NCBI RefSeq assembly: GCF_021266465.1
Contig: NZ_CP089848.1
Location: forward strand, 3,906,001-3,970,000
Length of the DNA: 64,000 nucleotides
Direction of reading: 5' to 3'
Source of the DNA: Paralcaligenes sp. KSB-10
GTDB lineage: Bacteria > Pseudomonadota > Gammaproteobacteria > Burkholderiales > Burkholderiaceae_B
The notes under the pieces were generated by a model. That model worked only from the letters and a program-made list of their open reading frames with translations. It had not been told where the DNA came from and made no database searches. Each line of letters begins with the position of its first letter. The first letter of the stretch is position 1. Positions 56,298 through 64,000 of this stretch are shown here, piece by piece. Position numbers and translations under genes: made by a program.

Positions 56298-58388
56298 ATG
56301 ATCGAAGATGCCGCCGGGGCGATCGACAGCGAAACCGGCATCACAGTGCATTGGCTCAGCGTGGCGCTTGACGTTCCCCTGGCAGGGCTGTTTGATTATC
56401 GTGCCGATCGGGCGGTGCCGATCGGTGCGAGGGTGATTGTGCCGTTCGGGCACCGGAAGCTTATTGGTGTTGTCGTCGACACCCCGGAAACCCCGGCGTT
56501 TGATGCCGCCCAGATCAAGGCCATTGATCAGATACTCGACGATTTGCCGCCTTTGCCGTCCGACTGGATTCGGCTGGCCGGGTTTGCCGCCCAGTATTAT
56601 CAGCGTCCGCTGGGTGAAGTCATGCTGCCTGCCTTGCCTGCCGGTTTGCGCAAGGTGACCGCCTATCAGGGCAAGCGTTCCGCGGGCGGGCCGGTACAGC
56701 GCCTCGACAAGCGCAAGGCGCCGGCTCTGCCGCTTATTGCCGCCGATCAGACCCCGGTTTTAAATGCGCAGCAGGCTGACGCCGTTCAGGTGATCAATGC
56801 TCTTGACGGCCATAAAACGCTGTTGCTGCATGGTGTGACGGGCAGCGGCAAGACAGAGGTGTATTTGCATGCGGCCCAGGCGGTGCTGGCCCGCGGGCAA
56901 CAGGTGTTGTTCATGGTGCCGGAAATCAATTTGACGCCGCAGCTCGAACAGTCGCTGCGCGCGCGCCTGGCCGCACTGGCCGGCGCGAATGCCTTGGCCG
57001 TTTTGCACAGCGGGCTGGCCGAGGGCGAGCGTTTGCGTGCCTGGCTAAGCGTCCAGCGCGGCCAAGCGCAGGTTTTGCTGGGTACGCGCTTATCGATTTT
57101 TACTCCCATGCCGAAGCTAGGGCTGATTATCGTCGACGAGGAGCACGACGCATCATACAAGCAGCAGGACGGTTTACGCTATTCGGCACGCGACCTGGCC
57201 GTATGGCGTGCCCACGACCGGCAGGTGCCGGTCATTCTGGGGTCGGCCACGCCATCGCTGGAATCCTGGTATCACGCCGAACGCGGTCATTATTTGAAGT
57301 TGTCGCTGGCGCACCGGGCCCGCGCGGTGGAACTGCCCGTGGTTCGGTTGGTGGATACCCGCAGGCTGGTTTTGCAGCAGGGGTTTTCGCCTCAATTGAT
57401 CGACGCCATTCAAGAGCGTCTCGATCAGGGTCAGCAAGCTCTGATTTTTTTGAATCGGCGCGGTTATGCTCCCGTTCTGAATTGTGCGTCCTGCGGGTGG
57501 GTCAGCCAGTGCCCGCGCTGCAGCGCGTATACCGTGTTGCATCGGGGTTCGGGCCGGCGCCATCGTTTGCAATGCCATCATTGCGGCTATCAGGTGCAGG
57601 CACCTCATGCCTGTCCCGATTGCGGCGATCAGGATTTGCGGCCCATGGGCCGCGGCACGCAACGGGTCGAAGAACATCTGGCCGAGCTGTTCCCTCAGGC
57701 GCGGATCGCGCGCATCGATGCCGACAGCACGCGCCTGAAAGGCAGTGCGGCCGCCTTGTTCGCCAAGGTTCATGCCGGAGAATACGATCTGCTGGTAGGT
57801 ACTCAAATGGTCGCCAAAGGCCACGACTTTGTAAATCTGGGACTGGTGGGGGTCCTGAATGCGGATGCCATGCTGTTTGCGCAGGACTTCCGGGCGCCGG
57901 AGCGCCTGTTCTCCCAGCTTATGCAGGTCGCGGGGCGAGCGGGGCGGCATGTAAAGGGGGGCGAGGTCATTATCCAGACCGACTATCCCGACCAGCCGGT
58001 TTATCAGTCGCTGGTGCGGCACGATTATGCCGGATTCGCCCAGTACAGCCTGGCCGAGCGTGAATCGATTGGTTTACCGCCTTGTGCTTTTCAGGCGCTC
58101 TTGACGGCCGAGGCCCGCGAACTGAAGCTGGCTCTGGATTTCCTGGCGCAGGCGCGGGTCTGGTTGCAGGAACAAATCGGCGATGGCGGCGCGGCCCTGA
58201 CTCTGTATGATCCGGTTCCTTTGCGAGTGGTGCGGGTGGCCAATATCGAGCGTGCGCAGTTGTTGGTCGAAAGCCTCCATCGGCCGACCCTCCAGGTGTT
58301 TTTGGCGCAATGGTCGGCCGCCCTGCCCGAGTTGGCGGCAAAAGCCAGAGTGCGCTATCAGCTTGAGGTGGACCCGCTGGAAATTTAA
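56298..58388 (+). CDS. priA: Primosomal protein N', replication restart helicase
   Basis: A 696-residue 3'-5' helicase that reloads the replisome at stalled forks. An N-terminal DNA-binding domain ('VPLAGLFDYRA', 'VIVPFGHRKLIGVVV') is followed by Walker A 'GVTGSGKTEVYL' (about 177-188), the DEEH box 'IIVDEEHDASYKQQ', and zinc-binding cysteine clusters ('CASCGWVSQCPRC', 'CHHCGY', 'CPDCG', about 395-440). The length fits the family (732 in E. coli). Preceded by the DnaA-box spacer and followed 47 bp later by rep. Confidence 0.96.
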   Translation: MIEDAAGAIDSETGITVHWLSVALDVPLAGLFDYRADRAVPIGARVIVPFGHRKLIGVVVDTPETPAFDAAQIKAIDQILDDLPPLPSDWIRLAGFAAQYYQRPLGEVMLPALPAGLRKVTAYQGKRSAGGPVQRLDKRKAPALPLIAADQTPVLNAQQADAVQVINALDGHKTLLLHGVTGSGKTEVYLHAAQAVLARGQQVLFMVPEINLTPQLEQSLRARLAALAGANALAVLHSGLAEGERLRAWLSVQRGQAQVLLGTRLSIFTPMPKLGLIIVDEEHDASYKQQDGLRYSARDLAVWRAHDRQVPVILGSATPSLESWYHAERGHYLKLSLAHRARAVELPVVRLVDTRRLVLQQGFSPQLIDAIQERLDQGQQALIFLNRRGYAPVLNCASCGWVSQCPRCSAYTVLHRGSGRRHRLQCHHCGYQVQAPHACPDCGDQDLRPMGRGTQRVEEHLAELFPQARIARIDADSTRLKGSAAALFAKVHAGEYDLLVGTQMVAKGHDFVNLGLVGVLNADAMLFAQDFRAPERLFSQLMQVAGRAGRHVKGGEVIIQTDYPDQPVYQSLVRHDYAGFAQYSLAERESIGLPPCAFQALLTAEARELKLALDFLAQARVWLQEQIGDGGAALTLYDPVPLRVVRVANIERAQLLVESLHRPTLQVFLAQWSAALPELAAKARVRYQLEVDPLEI

Positions 58389-58435
58389 GCCGGCCAGTCG
58401 CGTATCATTGACCTTTCCTTCACCTGTTACCCGCG

Positions 58436-60499
58436 ATGTCTCCTGGCCATACCCTCGCCACCGGTTTGAATGCAATGCAACGCGAGGCCGTGCTGTATCT
58501 GAACGGCCCGTGTCTGGTCCTGGCGGGAGCGGGCAGCGGCAAGACGCGGGTAATTACACAGAAAATCGCGTATCTTCTGCGCGAATGCGGCTATATGGGG
58601 CGGCATATCGTGGCGCTGACCTTCACCAACAAGGCGGCCCGCGAAATGAGCGAACGGGTCAAAACACTGGTTGATTCCAAACTGGCCAAAGGCCTAACCA
58701 TCAGCACTTTTCATTCCCTGGGCGTGCGATTTCTTCGTGAAGAGGCGCAACTGTTAAGCCTGAAGCCCCAGTTTTCGATACTCGATGCGAATGACGCACT
58801 GGCGATTATCCAGGAAATGCTGGCCACGACCGACAAGGGCCGTTTGCGTGCCGTCCAGCAAATGATTTCCTTGTGGAAAAATTCCCTCATGGATCCGGAT
58901 GCCGCCGAGCGCGCTGCCGCGACCCCCAACGAGATCGAAGCAGCCAAAGTCTATCGCAGCTATAACGCTACACTCGCGGCCTATCAATCGGTGGATTTTG
59001 ATGACCTGATTCGCCTCCCGGCTCTTTTGCTGGAACAAAACCAGCAGGTGCGCGAGCGCTGGCAGGCGCGTGTGCAATATTTGCTGGTGGACGAATACCA
59101 GGACACGAATCTGTGCCAGTACCGGTTGGTGCAATCGCTGACCGGACAGCGGGCCATGTTTACCGCCGTAGGCGACGACGATCAGGCGATCTACGCCTGG
59201 CGCGGCGCCACGGTCGAAAACCTGGCCAAGCTGACGACCGATTACCCTGCCCTGAAAATCGTCAAGCTCGAGCAAAATTACCGCTCGGTACAACGCATTC
59301 TGTCGGCGGCCAACCAGGTCATCGGTAAAAATCCCAACCTCTTTGGCAAGAAGCTGTGGTCCGACCTGGGGGTGGGCGAGCCCATCCAGGTTACTCCCAT
59401 GGAAAGCGACGAGGCCGAGGCCGAGTCGATTGCGGTAAGGATATCTGCGGCGCGTTTCGAGCGTCGGGCCGAATGGCGGGATTTTGCCGTGCTGTATCGC
59501 AGCAACCATCAGGCGCGCGTGCTGGAACAGGCGCTGCGGAATTTGCGCATCCCCTATACGATTTCAGGCGGGCAGAGTTTCTTCGAGAAAGCTGAAATAC
59601 GCGATATTCTGGCCTATCTGCGACTGGTCGCCAACGATGACGACGACCCGGCTTTCATCCGCGCCGTGACCACGCCGCGACGCGGGATAGGGCAGGTAAC
59701 TTTGCAAACCCTGGGGCAATTTGCGGCGGAACGGCAAATTTCCCTGTTTTCGGCACTGTTTGAAATCGGCTCGACCGAGCGTCTGGCGGCGAAACAGCTG
59801 GAGCCATTGCAGGTATTTGGCGCTTTCATACAGCGCATCCAGTGGCGCGCCGGGCGTGGCCGGGCCGGCGAGGCGGTGACGTCCGCCGAGGCCGCGGGGC
59901 CGATACTGGACGATCTATTGAGCGCAATCCAGTACGAACGTTACTTGTATGACACGCTTGAAGAGCGTCCGGCCCAGACGCGCTGGCAGAATGTGCTGGA
60001 ACTGATCGGCTGGCTGAAACGCAAAGCCGAGGAAGACGGCCTGAACCTGTTTGAGCTGGTGCAGCATGTGGCCCTGATCACGATGCTGGAGCGCGGCGAG
60101 GATGAAGAGCCCGATGCGGTCAAGCTGTCGACCCTGCATGCGTCAAAAGGCCTGGAGTACCCGCATGTCTACCTGGCGGGCGTAGAGGAAGGCTTATTGC
60201 CTCATATGGGGCGCGACGAGGAAGACGGCGATCCGGCCAAGGCGGCCGAGTCGCTGGCGCAGCGCATACAGGAAGAGAGGCGCCTGATGTATGTGGGTAT
60301 TACCCGTGCGCAGCGCAGCCTGCACCTGACCTGGTGTAAAAAGCGGCGCCGGGCGCGCGAAGATGTGGTGCGCGAACCTTCGCGCTTTATCGATGAAATG
60401 GGCTTGGGCGAGTTGAAGCTGCAGGAAGATCCCGAGCTTCAGGCGCTCAGCCCCAAGCAGCGCCTGGGCATGCTCAAGGCCCTGTTGAGCAAGGCTTGA
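58436..60499 (+). CDS. rep: ATP-dependent DNA helicase Rep
   Basis: A 687-residue superfamily-1A 3'-5' helicase. Motif I 'LAGAGSGKTRVIT' lies at about 29-41, motif II 'LLVDEYQDTN' at about 216-225, 'QAIYAWRGA' at about 248, and motif VI 'MYVGITRAQRSLHLTW' near 620. Overall wording matches Rep better than UvrD. Rep and PriA act together in replication restart, so adjacency with priA is meaningful; they are probably cotranscribed. An intrinsic terminator follows. Confidence 0.95.
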   Translation: MSPGHTLATGLNAMQREAVLYLNGPCLVLAGAGSGKTRVITQKIAYLLRECGYMGRHIVALTFTNKAAREMSERVKTLVDSKLAKGLTISTFHSLGVRFLREEAQLLSLKPQFSILDANDALAIIQEMLATTDKGRLRAVQQMISLWKNSLMDPDAAERAAATPNEIEAAKVYRSYNATLAAYQSVDFDDLIRLPALLLEQNQQVRERWQARVQYLLVDEYQDTNLCQYRLVQSLTGQRAMFTAVGDDDQAIYAWRGATVENLAKLTTDYPALKIVKLEQNYRSVQRILSAANQVIGKNPNLFGKKLWSDLGVGEPIQVTPMESDEAEAESIAVRISAARFERRAEWRDFAVLYRSNHQARVLEQALRNLRIPYTISGGQSFFEKAEIRDILAYLRLVANDDDDPAFIRAVTTPRRGIGQVTLQTLGQFAAERQISLFSALFEIGSTERLAAKQLEPLQVFGAFIQRIQWRAGRGRAGEAVTSAEAAGPILDDLLSAIQYERYLYDTLEERPAQTRWQNVLELIGWLKRKAEEDGLNLFELVQHVALITMLERGEDEEPDAVKLSTLHASKGLEYPHVYLAGVEEGLLPHMGRDEEDGDPAKAAESLAQRIQEERRLMYVGITRAQRSLHLTWCKKRRRAREDVVREPSRFIDEMGLGELKLQEDPELQALSPKQRLGMLKALLSKA

Positions 60500-60520
60500 T
60501 CGGGGTAAGCGCATACTATA

Positions 60521-60550
60521 AAAAAACCTGCCGCTAAAGGCAGGTTTTTT
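60521..60550. terminator. Bidirectional intrinsic terminator
   Basis: AAAAAACCTGCC-GCTAAA-GGCAGGTTTTTT is a perfect hairpin with an A-run on one side and a T-run on the other, so it can end both rep (plus) and the small minus-strand gene at 60611. Confidence 0.9.
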
Positions 60551-60610
60551 CGATCACCAGGATCAGTTTTTATCGAAAACCGGGCTGACCCTTGCGAGGC
60601 AAAGCACGAC

Positions 60611-60844
60611 TTACCACTGCGATCCCATGTAGAAGCTGCTGCGGGCGCGGGCTTCAGACATGGCTTTGTTCACTTCCGTGCAAAAATCCATGAAGTCGAT
60701 GAAACCTTCCTTGGCCTTGGAAAATACATTCTTGACCACGGCAATAATCGAAACCGGCTCGTTGCAGCTGAGTGCATCGCGCATAAGGTTGCGCTCAAGC
60801 GAGTCGCTTAAACGAGTGTATTGGTAGTAAGTAATGCTGGACAT
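60611..60844 (-). CDS. Small protein of unknown function
   Basis: A 77-residue protein without recognised family. It is mixed-charge and mostly helical by eye, with a Tyr-rich N-terminus ('SSITYYQYTRLSD') and a hydrophobic central helix ('VSIIAVVKNVFSKAKEGFIDFMDF'); no signal peptide. ATG 60844 is preceded by GCAGGTG; a GTG three codons upstream (60853) is possible. It is strongly supported as a real gene by a near-consensus promoter with paired dyads 40 bp upstream and by a terminator downstream. The size and promoter suggest a regulated, abundantly expressed stress or accessory protein. Confidence 0.7.
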   Translation of the reverse strand: MSSITYYQYTRLSDSLERNLMRDALSCNEPVSIIAVVKNVFSKAKEGFIDFMDFCTEVNKAMSEARARSSFYMGSQW

Positions 60845-60882
60845 GCTGGTCACCTGCTTTATAGGTTGTACTGACAGATGTC

Positions 60883-60925
60883 ATTATAGGGTAAACCCTA
60901 ATCTATAGTCAAGGGTTTTCCCTAA
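60883..60925 (-). promoter_or_regulatory. Near-consensus sigma-70 promoter with two AGGG-N4-CCCT dyads
   Basis: On the minus strand: TTGACT (-35, 60907-60912), an 18-bp spacer and TATAAT (-10, 60883-60888). Two similar dyads overlap it: TAGGG-TAAA-CCCTA (60887-60900), filling the spacer next to the -10, and AGGG-TTTT-CCCT (60912-60923), over the -35. Their centres are 24 bp apart, as expected for a repressor binding one face of the helix. Confidence 0.75.
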
Positions 60926-61016
60926 TACGTTTTGGGACGTTGCAAATACTCTACTTTTCGAATCCCGGTTTAGGTGCAGCTGCGTTCGGCCAGGGCCTTT
61001 CAGGATCCCTCTATCA

Positions 61017-61751
61017 CTATATAGAGGGTGGATTGGTGGGCCAGCCAGGCAGTTTTGAAAAATTCAGATAGCGGGCGGCCGCGGCAACCCGCTCAATCGC
61101 GGTCGGGGCCGATCCTGCGGAAATTCGCGGCACCCAGCCCAGCAGAGGTGCGTCGATGCGCGAGGCCAGCGCGGCGACAGTGGCCTCGCTGTTGAGCAGG
61201 TCCGGGTCGACCGTATTGGCGACCCAACCGGCCAGGGGCAAGCCTCGCGCCGCGATGGCTTCCGTCGTCAATAATGCATGGTTGATGGCGCCAAGGCGCA
61301 GGCCGACGACCAGCACCACGGGCAAGCCTAGTTGCCGGGCAAGGTCCGCCGTGTCCATGGTGTCGTTCAGCGGTACCCGAAAGCCTCCCACTCCTTCGAC
61401 CACGACGGCGCCGGCGAGTGCGGCAATCCGTTGATAACATTCGAAAATAAGCGGTAGTTCGATAGGGTGGTTTTCCAGCTTTGCGGCGATATGCGGCGCG
61501 GTGGGCTGGTGCAGCAGGTACGGTGTTGCCAGTGCCGGCGGCAGCGACACGCCGGCGTGCGCCGCCAGCGCATCCGCATCGTCGTTATGCCAGGCGCCAT
61601 CTCGCCATTCCGCGCCGGCGGCGACCGGTTTCATGCCGGCTGCCGCGACACCGGCCGCGGCCAGCGCGTGCAATAGGCAACTGGCGATCAGCGTTTTGCC
61701 GATCTCCGTGTCGGTGCCGGCCACAAAATAAGCGCATGCGGGGCTATTCAT
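61017..61751 (-). CDS. bioD: Dethiobiotin synthetase
   Basis: A 244-residue enzyme that closes the ureido ring of dethiobiotin from DAPA, CO2 and ATP. The P-loop 'GTDTEIGKTLIAS' is at about 12-24, and 'VVEGVGGFRVPLND' (about 115-128) is the family block. ATG 61751 overlaps the bioA stop; the frame extends upstream into bioA but homology starts here. An imperfect terminator-like palindrome (CCCTCTAT...ATAGAGGG, 61007-61028) spans its stop codon without a T-run. Confidence 0.95.
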   Translation of the reverse strand: MNSPACAYFVAGTDTEIGKTLIASCLLHALAAAGVAAAGMKPVAAGAEWRDGAWHNDDADALAAHAGVSLPPALATPYLLHQPTAPHIAAKLENHPIELPLIFECYQRIAALAGAVVVEGVGGFRVPLNDTMDTADLARQLGLPVVLVVGLRLGAINHALLTTEAIAARGLPLAGWVANTVDPDLLNSEATVAALASRIDAPLLGWVPRISAGSAPTAIERVAAAARYLNFSKLPGWPTNPPSI

Positions 61752-63120
61752 GGCCGATCGTGCTTTCGAATACAGAAGCCGTGCGGGCTGCCAGGATATC
61801 GCATTCGGCGTCGTCCAGAATATAAGGCGGCATGAGATAAACGGTGCGGCCGATCGGGCGCAGCAGCAATTCGTTTTGCAGCGCATGGGTGAAAAAGCGG
61901 CGGGAAAATCGGCTTGCCGCCGCATCGTCGATCACCGCGTCGAAGGCCCAGATCATGCCGCGCTGGCGAAAATTGCGCACTCGATCGTGATGGGCCAATG
62001 GCTGCAGCGCTGCCGTCAGCCGCTGTGCCCGCGCGCGATTGGCATTGAGCACATCGTCTTCATCAAAAATCGCCAAGGTTGCCAGCGCCGCGCGGCAGGC
62101 CAGGGGGTTGCCGGTATAGGAGTGGGAGTGCAGGAATCCCCGGGCCGTGTCGGCATCGTAGAACGCCTGGTAAATCGCATCGGTGGTCATGACCAGCGAC
62201 AACGGCAGATAACCGCCGCTGATACCCTTGGACAGGCAGACGAAGTCGGGCCAGACCGCTGCTGTTTCGGGGCTTGCGCCGCACGCTTGCTCGGAAGCGA
62301 AAAAAGTCCCCGTACGGCCGCAGCCCACGGCGATCTCGTCGAAAATCAGATGGACTTCGTACTTGTCGCACAAGGCCCGTGCCTGCGCCAGATACACCGG
62401 GTCGTGCATGGCCATGCCGGTGGCGCATTGCACCAGGGGTTCGATAATCAGGGCGGCAATATGGGTGCTGCGTTGCTGCAGCAATAATTCCAGTGCGTGG
62501 GCCGCGCGGTATGCCACATCGGCGGCTGTTTCGCCTTTTTGCGCGGCACGGGCATCGGGCGACATGGCCACGTGCGCCCCGTGCAATAGCGGGCCGTACG
62601 CATCCCGGAACAGGGCGACGTCGGTAACCGCCAGCGCGCCTATGGTTTCGCCGTGATAGCTGCCCTGAAGACAGATGAACTCCCGCTTTTCGCTGTGGCC
62701 GGCATTGCGCCAGGCATGGAAGCTCATTTTCAGCGCAATCTCCACCGCCGAGGCGCCGTCCGAAGCATAGAAGCAATGGCCCAGCGCATGGCCCGTCAGC
62801 GCCGCCAGCTTTTCGGACAGGCGTATCACCGGCTCGTGGGTCAAGCCCGCCAGCATGGCGTGCTCGAGCTTGTCGAGCTGATCTTTCAATGCCGCGTTGA
62901 TGCGCGGGTTGGCATGGCCGAACAGATTGACCCACCATGAGCTGATCGCATCCAGGTAGCGCTTGCCATCCGAACCATATAGCCATGCGCCCCGACCGTG
63001 GCTGACCGGCACCAGCGGTACCGATTCGTGATGCTGCATTTGCGTGCAGGGGTGCCAGACACTATGCAGGCTGCGTTGCACCATGTCCGACTGCGATTCC
63101 GATTGCGTGTATTTATCCAT
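61744..63120 (-). CDS. bioA: Adenosylmethionine-8-amino-7-oxononanoate aminotransferase
   Basis: A 458-residue PLP enzyme that converts KAPA to DAPA using S-adenosylmethionine as amino donor. Visible: '[16 protein letters not shown]' (substrate Trp residues), '[16 protein letters not shown]', '[14 protein letters not shown]' (PLP Asp) and '[15 protein letters not shown]' with the Schiff-base Lys. The start at ATG 63120 overlaps the bioF stop by eight bases and its own stop overlaps bioD, so the three are one operon, order bioF-bioA-bioD. Confidence 0.96.
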   Translation of the reverse strand: MDKYTQSESQSDMVQRSLHSVWHPCTQMQHHESVPLVPVSHGRGAWLYGSDGKRYLDAISSWWVNLFGHANPRINAALKDQLDKLEHAMLAGLTHEPVIRLSEKLAALTGHALGHCFYASDGASAVEIALKMSFHAWRNAGHSEKREFICLQGSYHGETIGALAVTDVALFRDAYGPLLHGAHVAMSPDARAAQKGETAADVAYRAAHALELLLQQRSTHIAALIIEPLVQCATGMAMHDPVYLAQARALCDKYEVHLIFDEIAVGCGRTGTFFASEQACGASPETAAVWPDFVCLSKGISGGYLPLSLVMTTDAIYQAFYDADTARGFLHSHSYTGNPLACRAALATLAIFDEDDVLNANRARAQRLTAALQPLAHHDRVRNFRQRGMIWAFDAVIDDAAASRFSRRFFTHALQNELLLRPIGRTVYLMPPYILDDAECDILAARTASVFESTIGHE

Positions 63121-64000
63121 AATGTTTGGCGAGTGTGTGCAGCCCGTCGATAAGCCGGTCGATCTGCTCGGCCGTATGCGCGGCCGACAGCGAAATGCGC
63201 AATCGCGCGGTTTTCTTCGGTACGGTCGGCGGCCTTATCGCGGGAACCCAGATACCTTGTTTATGCAAGCCTTCCATCAGGTCCAGCGCGAGTCGATTGT
63301 CTTGAACCACCAAAGCCTGAATGGGCGTTTGCGAAGGCAGCACAGGCCAGCTCAAGCTTGCCAGCCCGGCGCGCAGCCGCTCGATCAATTGCCGCAAATG
63401 CTGCCGCCGCCACTCCTCGGTGCGCACCAGCTCTAGCGAGGCCAATAGCGTGGTGGCCAGCAAAGGCGGGCTGGCAGTGGTGAATATATAGGTGCGCGCC
63501 CGTTGCAGCAGCCATTCGATCAGGCTTGCGTCGCCGGCGACAAAGGCGCCGTAGACGCCGGCGGCCTTGCCCAAGGTTCCCATATACAGGATGCGCGGCG
63601 ATGCCAGGCCGAAATGCGCCAGGCTGCCGCGTCCCTGCGGCCCCAGCACGCCAAAGCCATGGGCATCGTCCACCAGCAGCCAGGCGTCGTATTTTTCGCA
63701 TAAGGCCAGCAATTCCTGCAACGGCGCAATATCGCCATCCATGCTGAACACGGCATCACTTATCACCAGTTTTCGTGGGCTGGCGTTTTTTTTCAGCAGG
63801 TATTCCAGCCGTGCGACATCGGCGTGCGGGTAAATCCTGAACTGCGCCCCGGACAGCCGCGCGCCATCGATCAGGCAGGCATGGTTCAGGCGATCTGAAA
63901 ATATCGTATCTCCGGGGCCGGCCAGGGCCGGAATGATGCCCAGGTTGGCCATATAGCCGGTCGAAAAATGCAAGGCGCGCGGCGCACCGACGAATTCGGC
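63113..64000 (-). CDS. bioF: 8-amino-7-oxononanoate synthase, 5'-truncated by the window edge
   Basis: The C-terminal 295 residues or so of a PLP enzyme that condenses pimeloyl-ACP/CoA with alanine. The frame is open to the last base, so the N-terminus lies outside. Seen: '[19 protein letters not shown]', '[17 protein letters not shown]' (PLP-contacting Asp and His) and '[15 protein letters not shown]' with the Schiff-base Lys. First known gene of the minus-strand bio operon here. Confidence 0.95.
   Translation of the reverse strand, partial: AEFVGAPRALHFSTGYMANLGIIPALAGPGDTIFSDRLNHACLIDGARLSGAQFRIYPHADVARLEYLLKKNASPRKLVISDAVFSMDGDIAPLQELLALCEKYDAWLLVDDAHGFGVLGPQGRGSLAHFGLASPRILYMGTLGKAAGVYGAFVAGDASLIEWLLQRARTYIFTTASPPLLATTLLASLELVRTEEWRRQHLRQLIERLRAGLASLSWPVLPSQTPIQALVVQDNRLALDLMEGLHKQGIWVPAIRPPTVPKKTARLRISLSAAHTAEQIDRLIDGLHTLAKHYG

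Noticed and set aside
61007-61028. Terminator for the bio operon
   Set aside because: The palindrome spans the bioD stop codon and has no T-run in the direction of transcription.

Overview
The window is chromosomal DNA from a betaproteobacterium. Gene content and neighbourhoods (hemA-prfA-prmC-grxD-ubiX, atpIBEFHAGDC followed by hemE and priA, a bioFAD operon, and many Bug/TctC- and Gsi-type uptake genes) fit Burkholderiales, most likely Alcaligenaceae (the Bordetella/Pusillimonas/Achromobacter side). The genus cannot be fixed from sequence alone. Base composition is GC-rich, with AT-rich islands at promoters.

Left part, 1-8.1 kb: the 3' end of a TonB-dependent siderophore receptor followed by a Sel1-repeat protein; a zinc aspartoacylase/desuccinylase-like enzyme; a minus-strand operon of two related 2OG-Fe(II) oxygenases flanking an AlkB homologue (the last paralogue has H-x-N in place of H-x-D); a HI0933-type flavoprotein; and a phosphonopyruvate-hydrolase-like enzyme whose best start codon is ATA.

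8.3-17.6 kb: a compact operon of an RpiR regulator, an isoaspartyl peptidase, a four-gene Gsi/Dpp-type peptide ABC importer, a P1 (DmpA-like) aminopeptidase and an M55 (DppA-like) D-aminopeptidase. Together they look like uptake plus hydrolysis of non-standard peptides (isoaspartyl, beta- or D-amino-acid, possibly cell-wall derived).

17.8-27.9 kb: a catabolic island: LysR regulator; HyuB and HyuA (hydantoinase/oxoprolinase-type); MmgE/PrpD protein; Bug-type binding protein; two isocitrate-lyase-superfamily enzymes carrying a Lys-Arg-Cys-Gly-His motif; and a PDC-hydrolase-like amidohydrolase. The set suggests ring opening or carboxylation, (de)hydration and C-C cleavage of an unidentified organic acid. 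It is the best candidate for an undescribed pathway.

28-43 kb: an EamA exporter, a VapBC toxin-antitoxin pair with a palindromic operator, a large DUF748/AsmA-like envelope protein, tRNA-Phe(GAA), then core genes hemA, prfA, prmC, grxD, ubiX, ttcA, folB, a flavoprotein, an M61 peptidase and an enoyl-CoA hydratase.

43.7-51.3 kb: the complete ATP synthase operon, with RNA hairpins on both sides of atpE. An intact IS66-family element (51405-53990, 8-bp target duplication) has inserted between atpC and a Fis-like regulator gene. After it come hemE, an AT-rich spacer with DnaA boxes, priA, rep, a small unknown gene behind a near-consensus promoter with two dyads, and the bioD-bioA-bioF genes, the last cut by the window edge.
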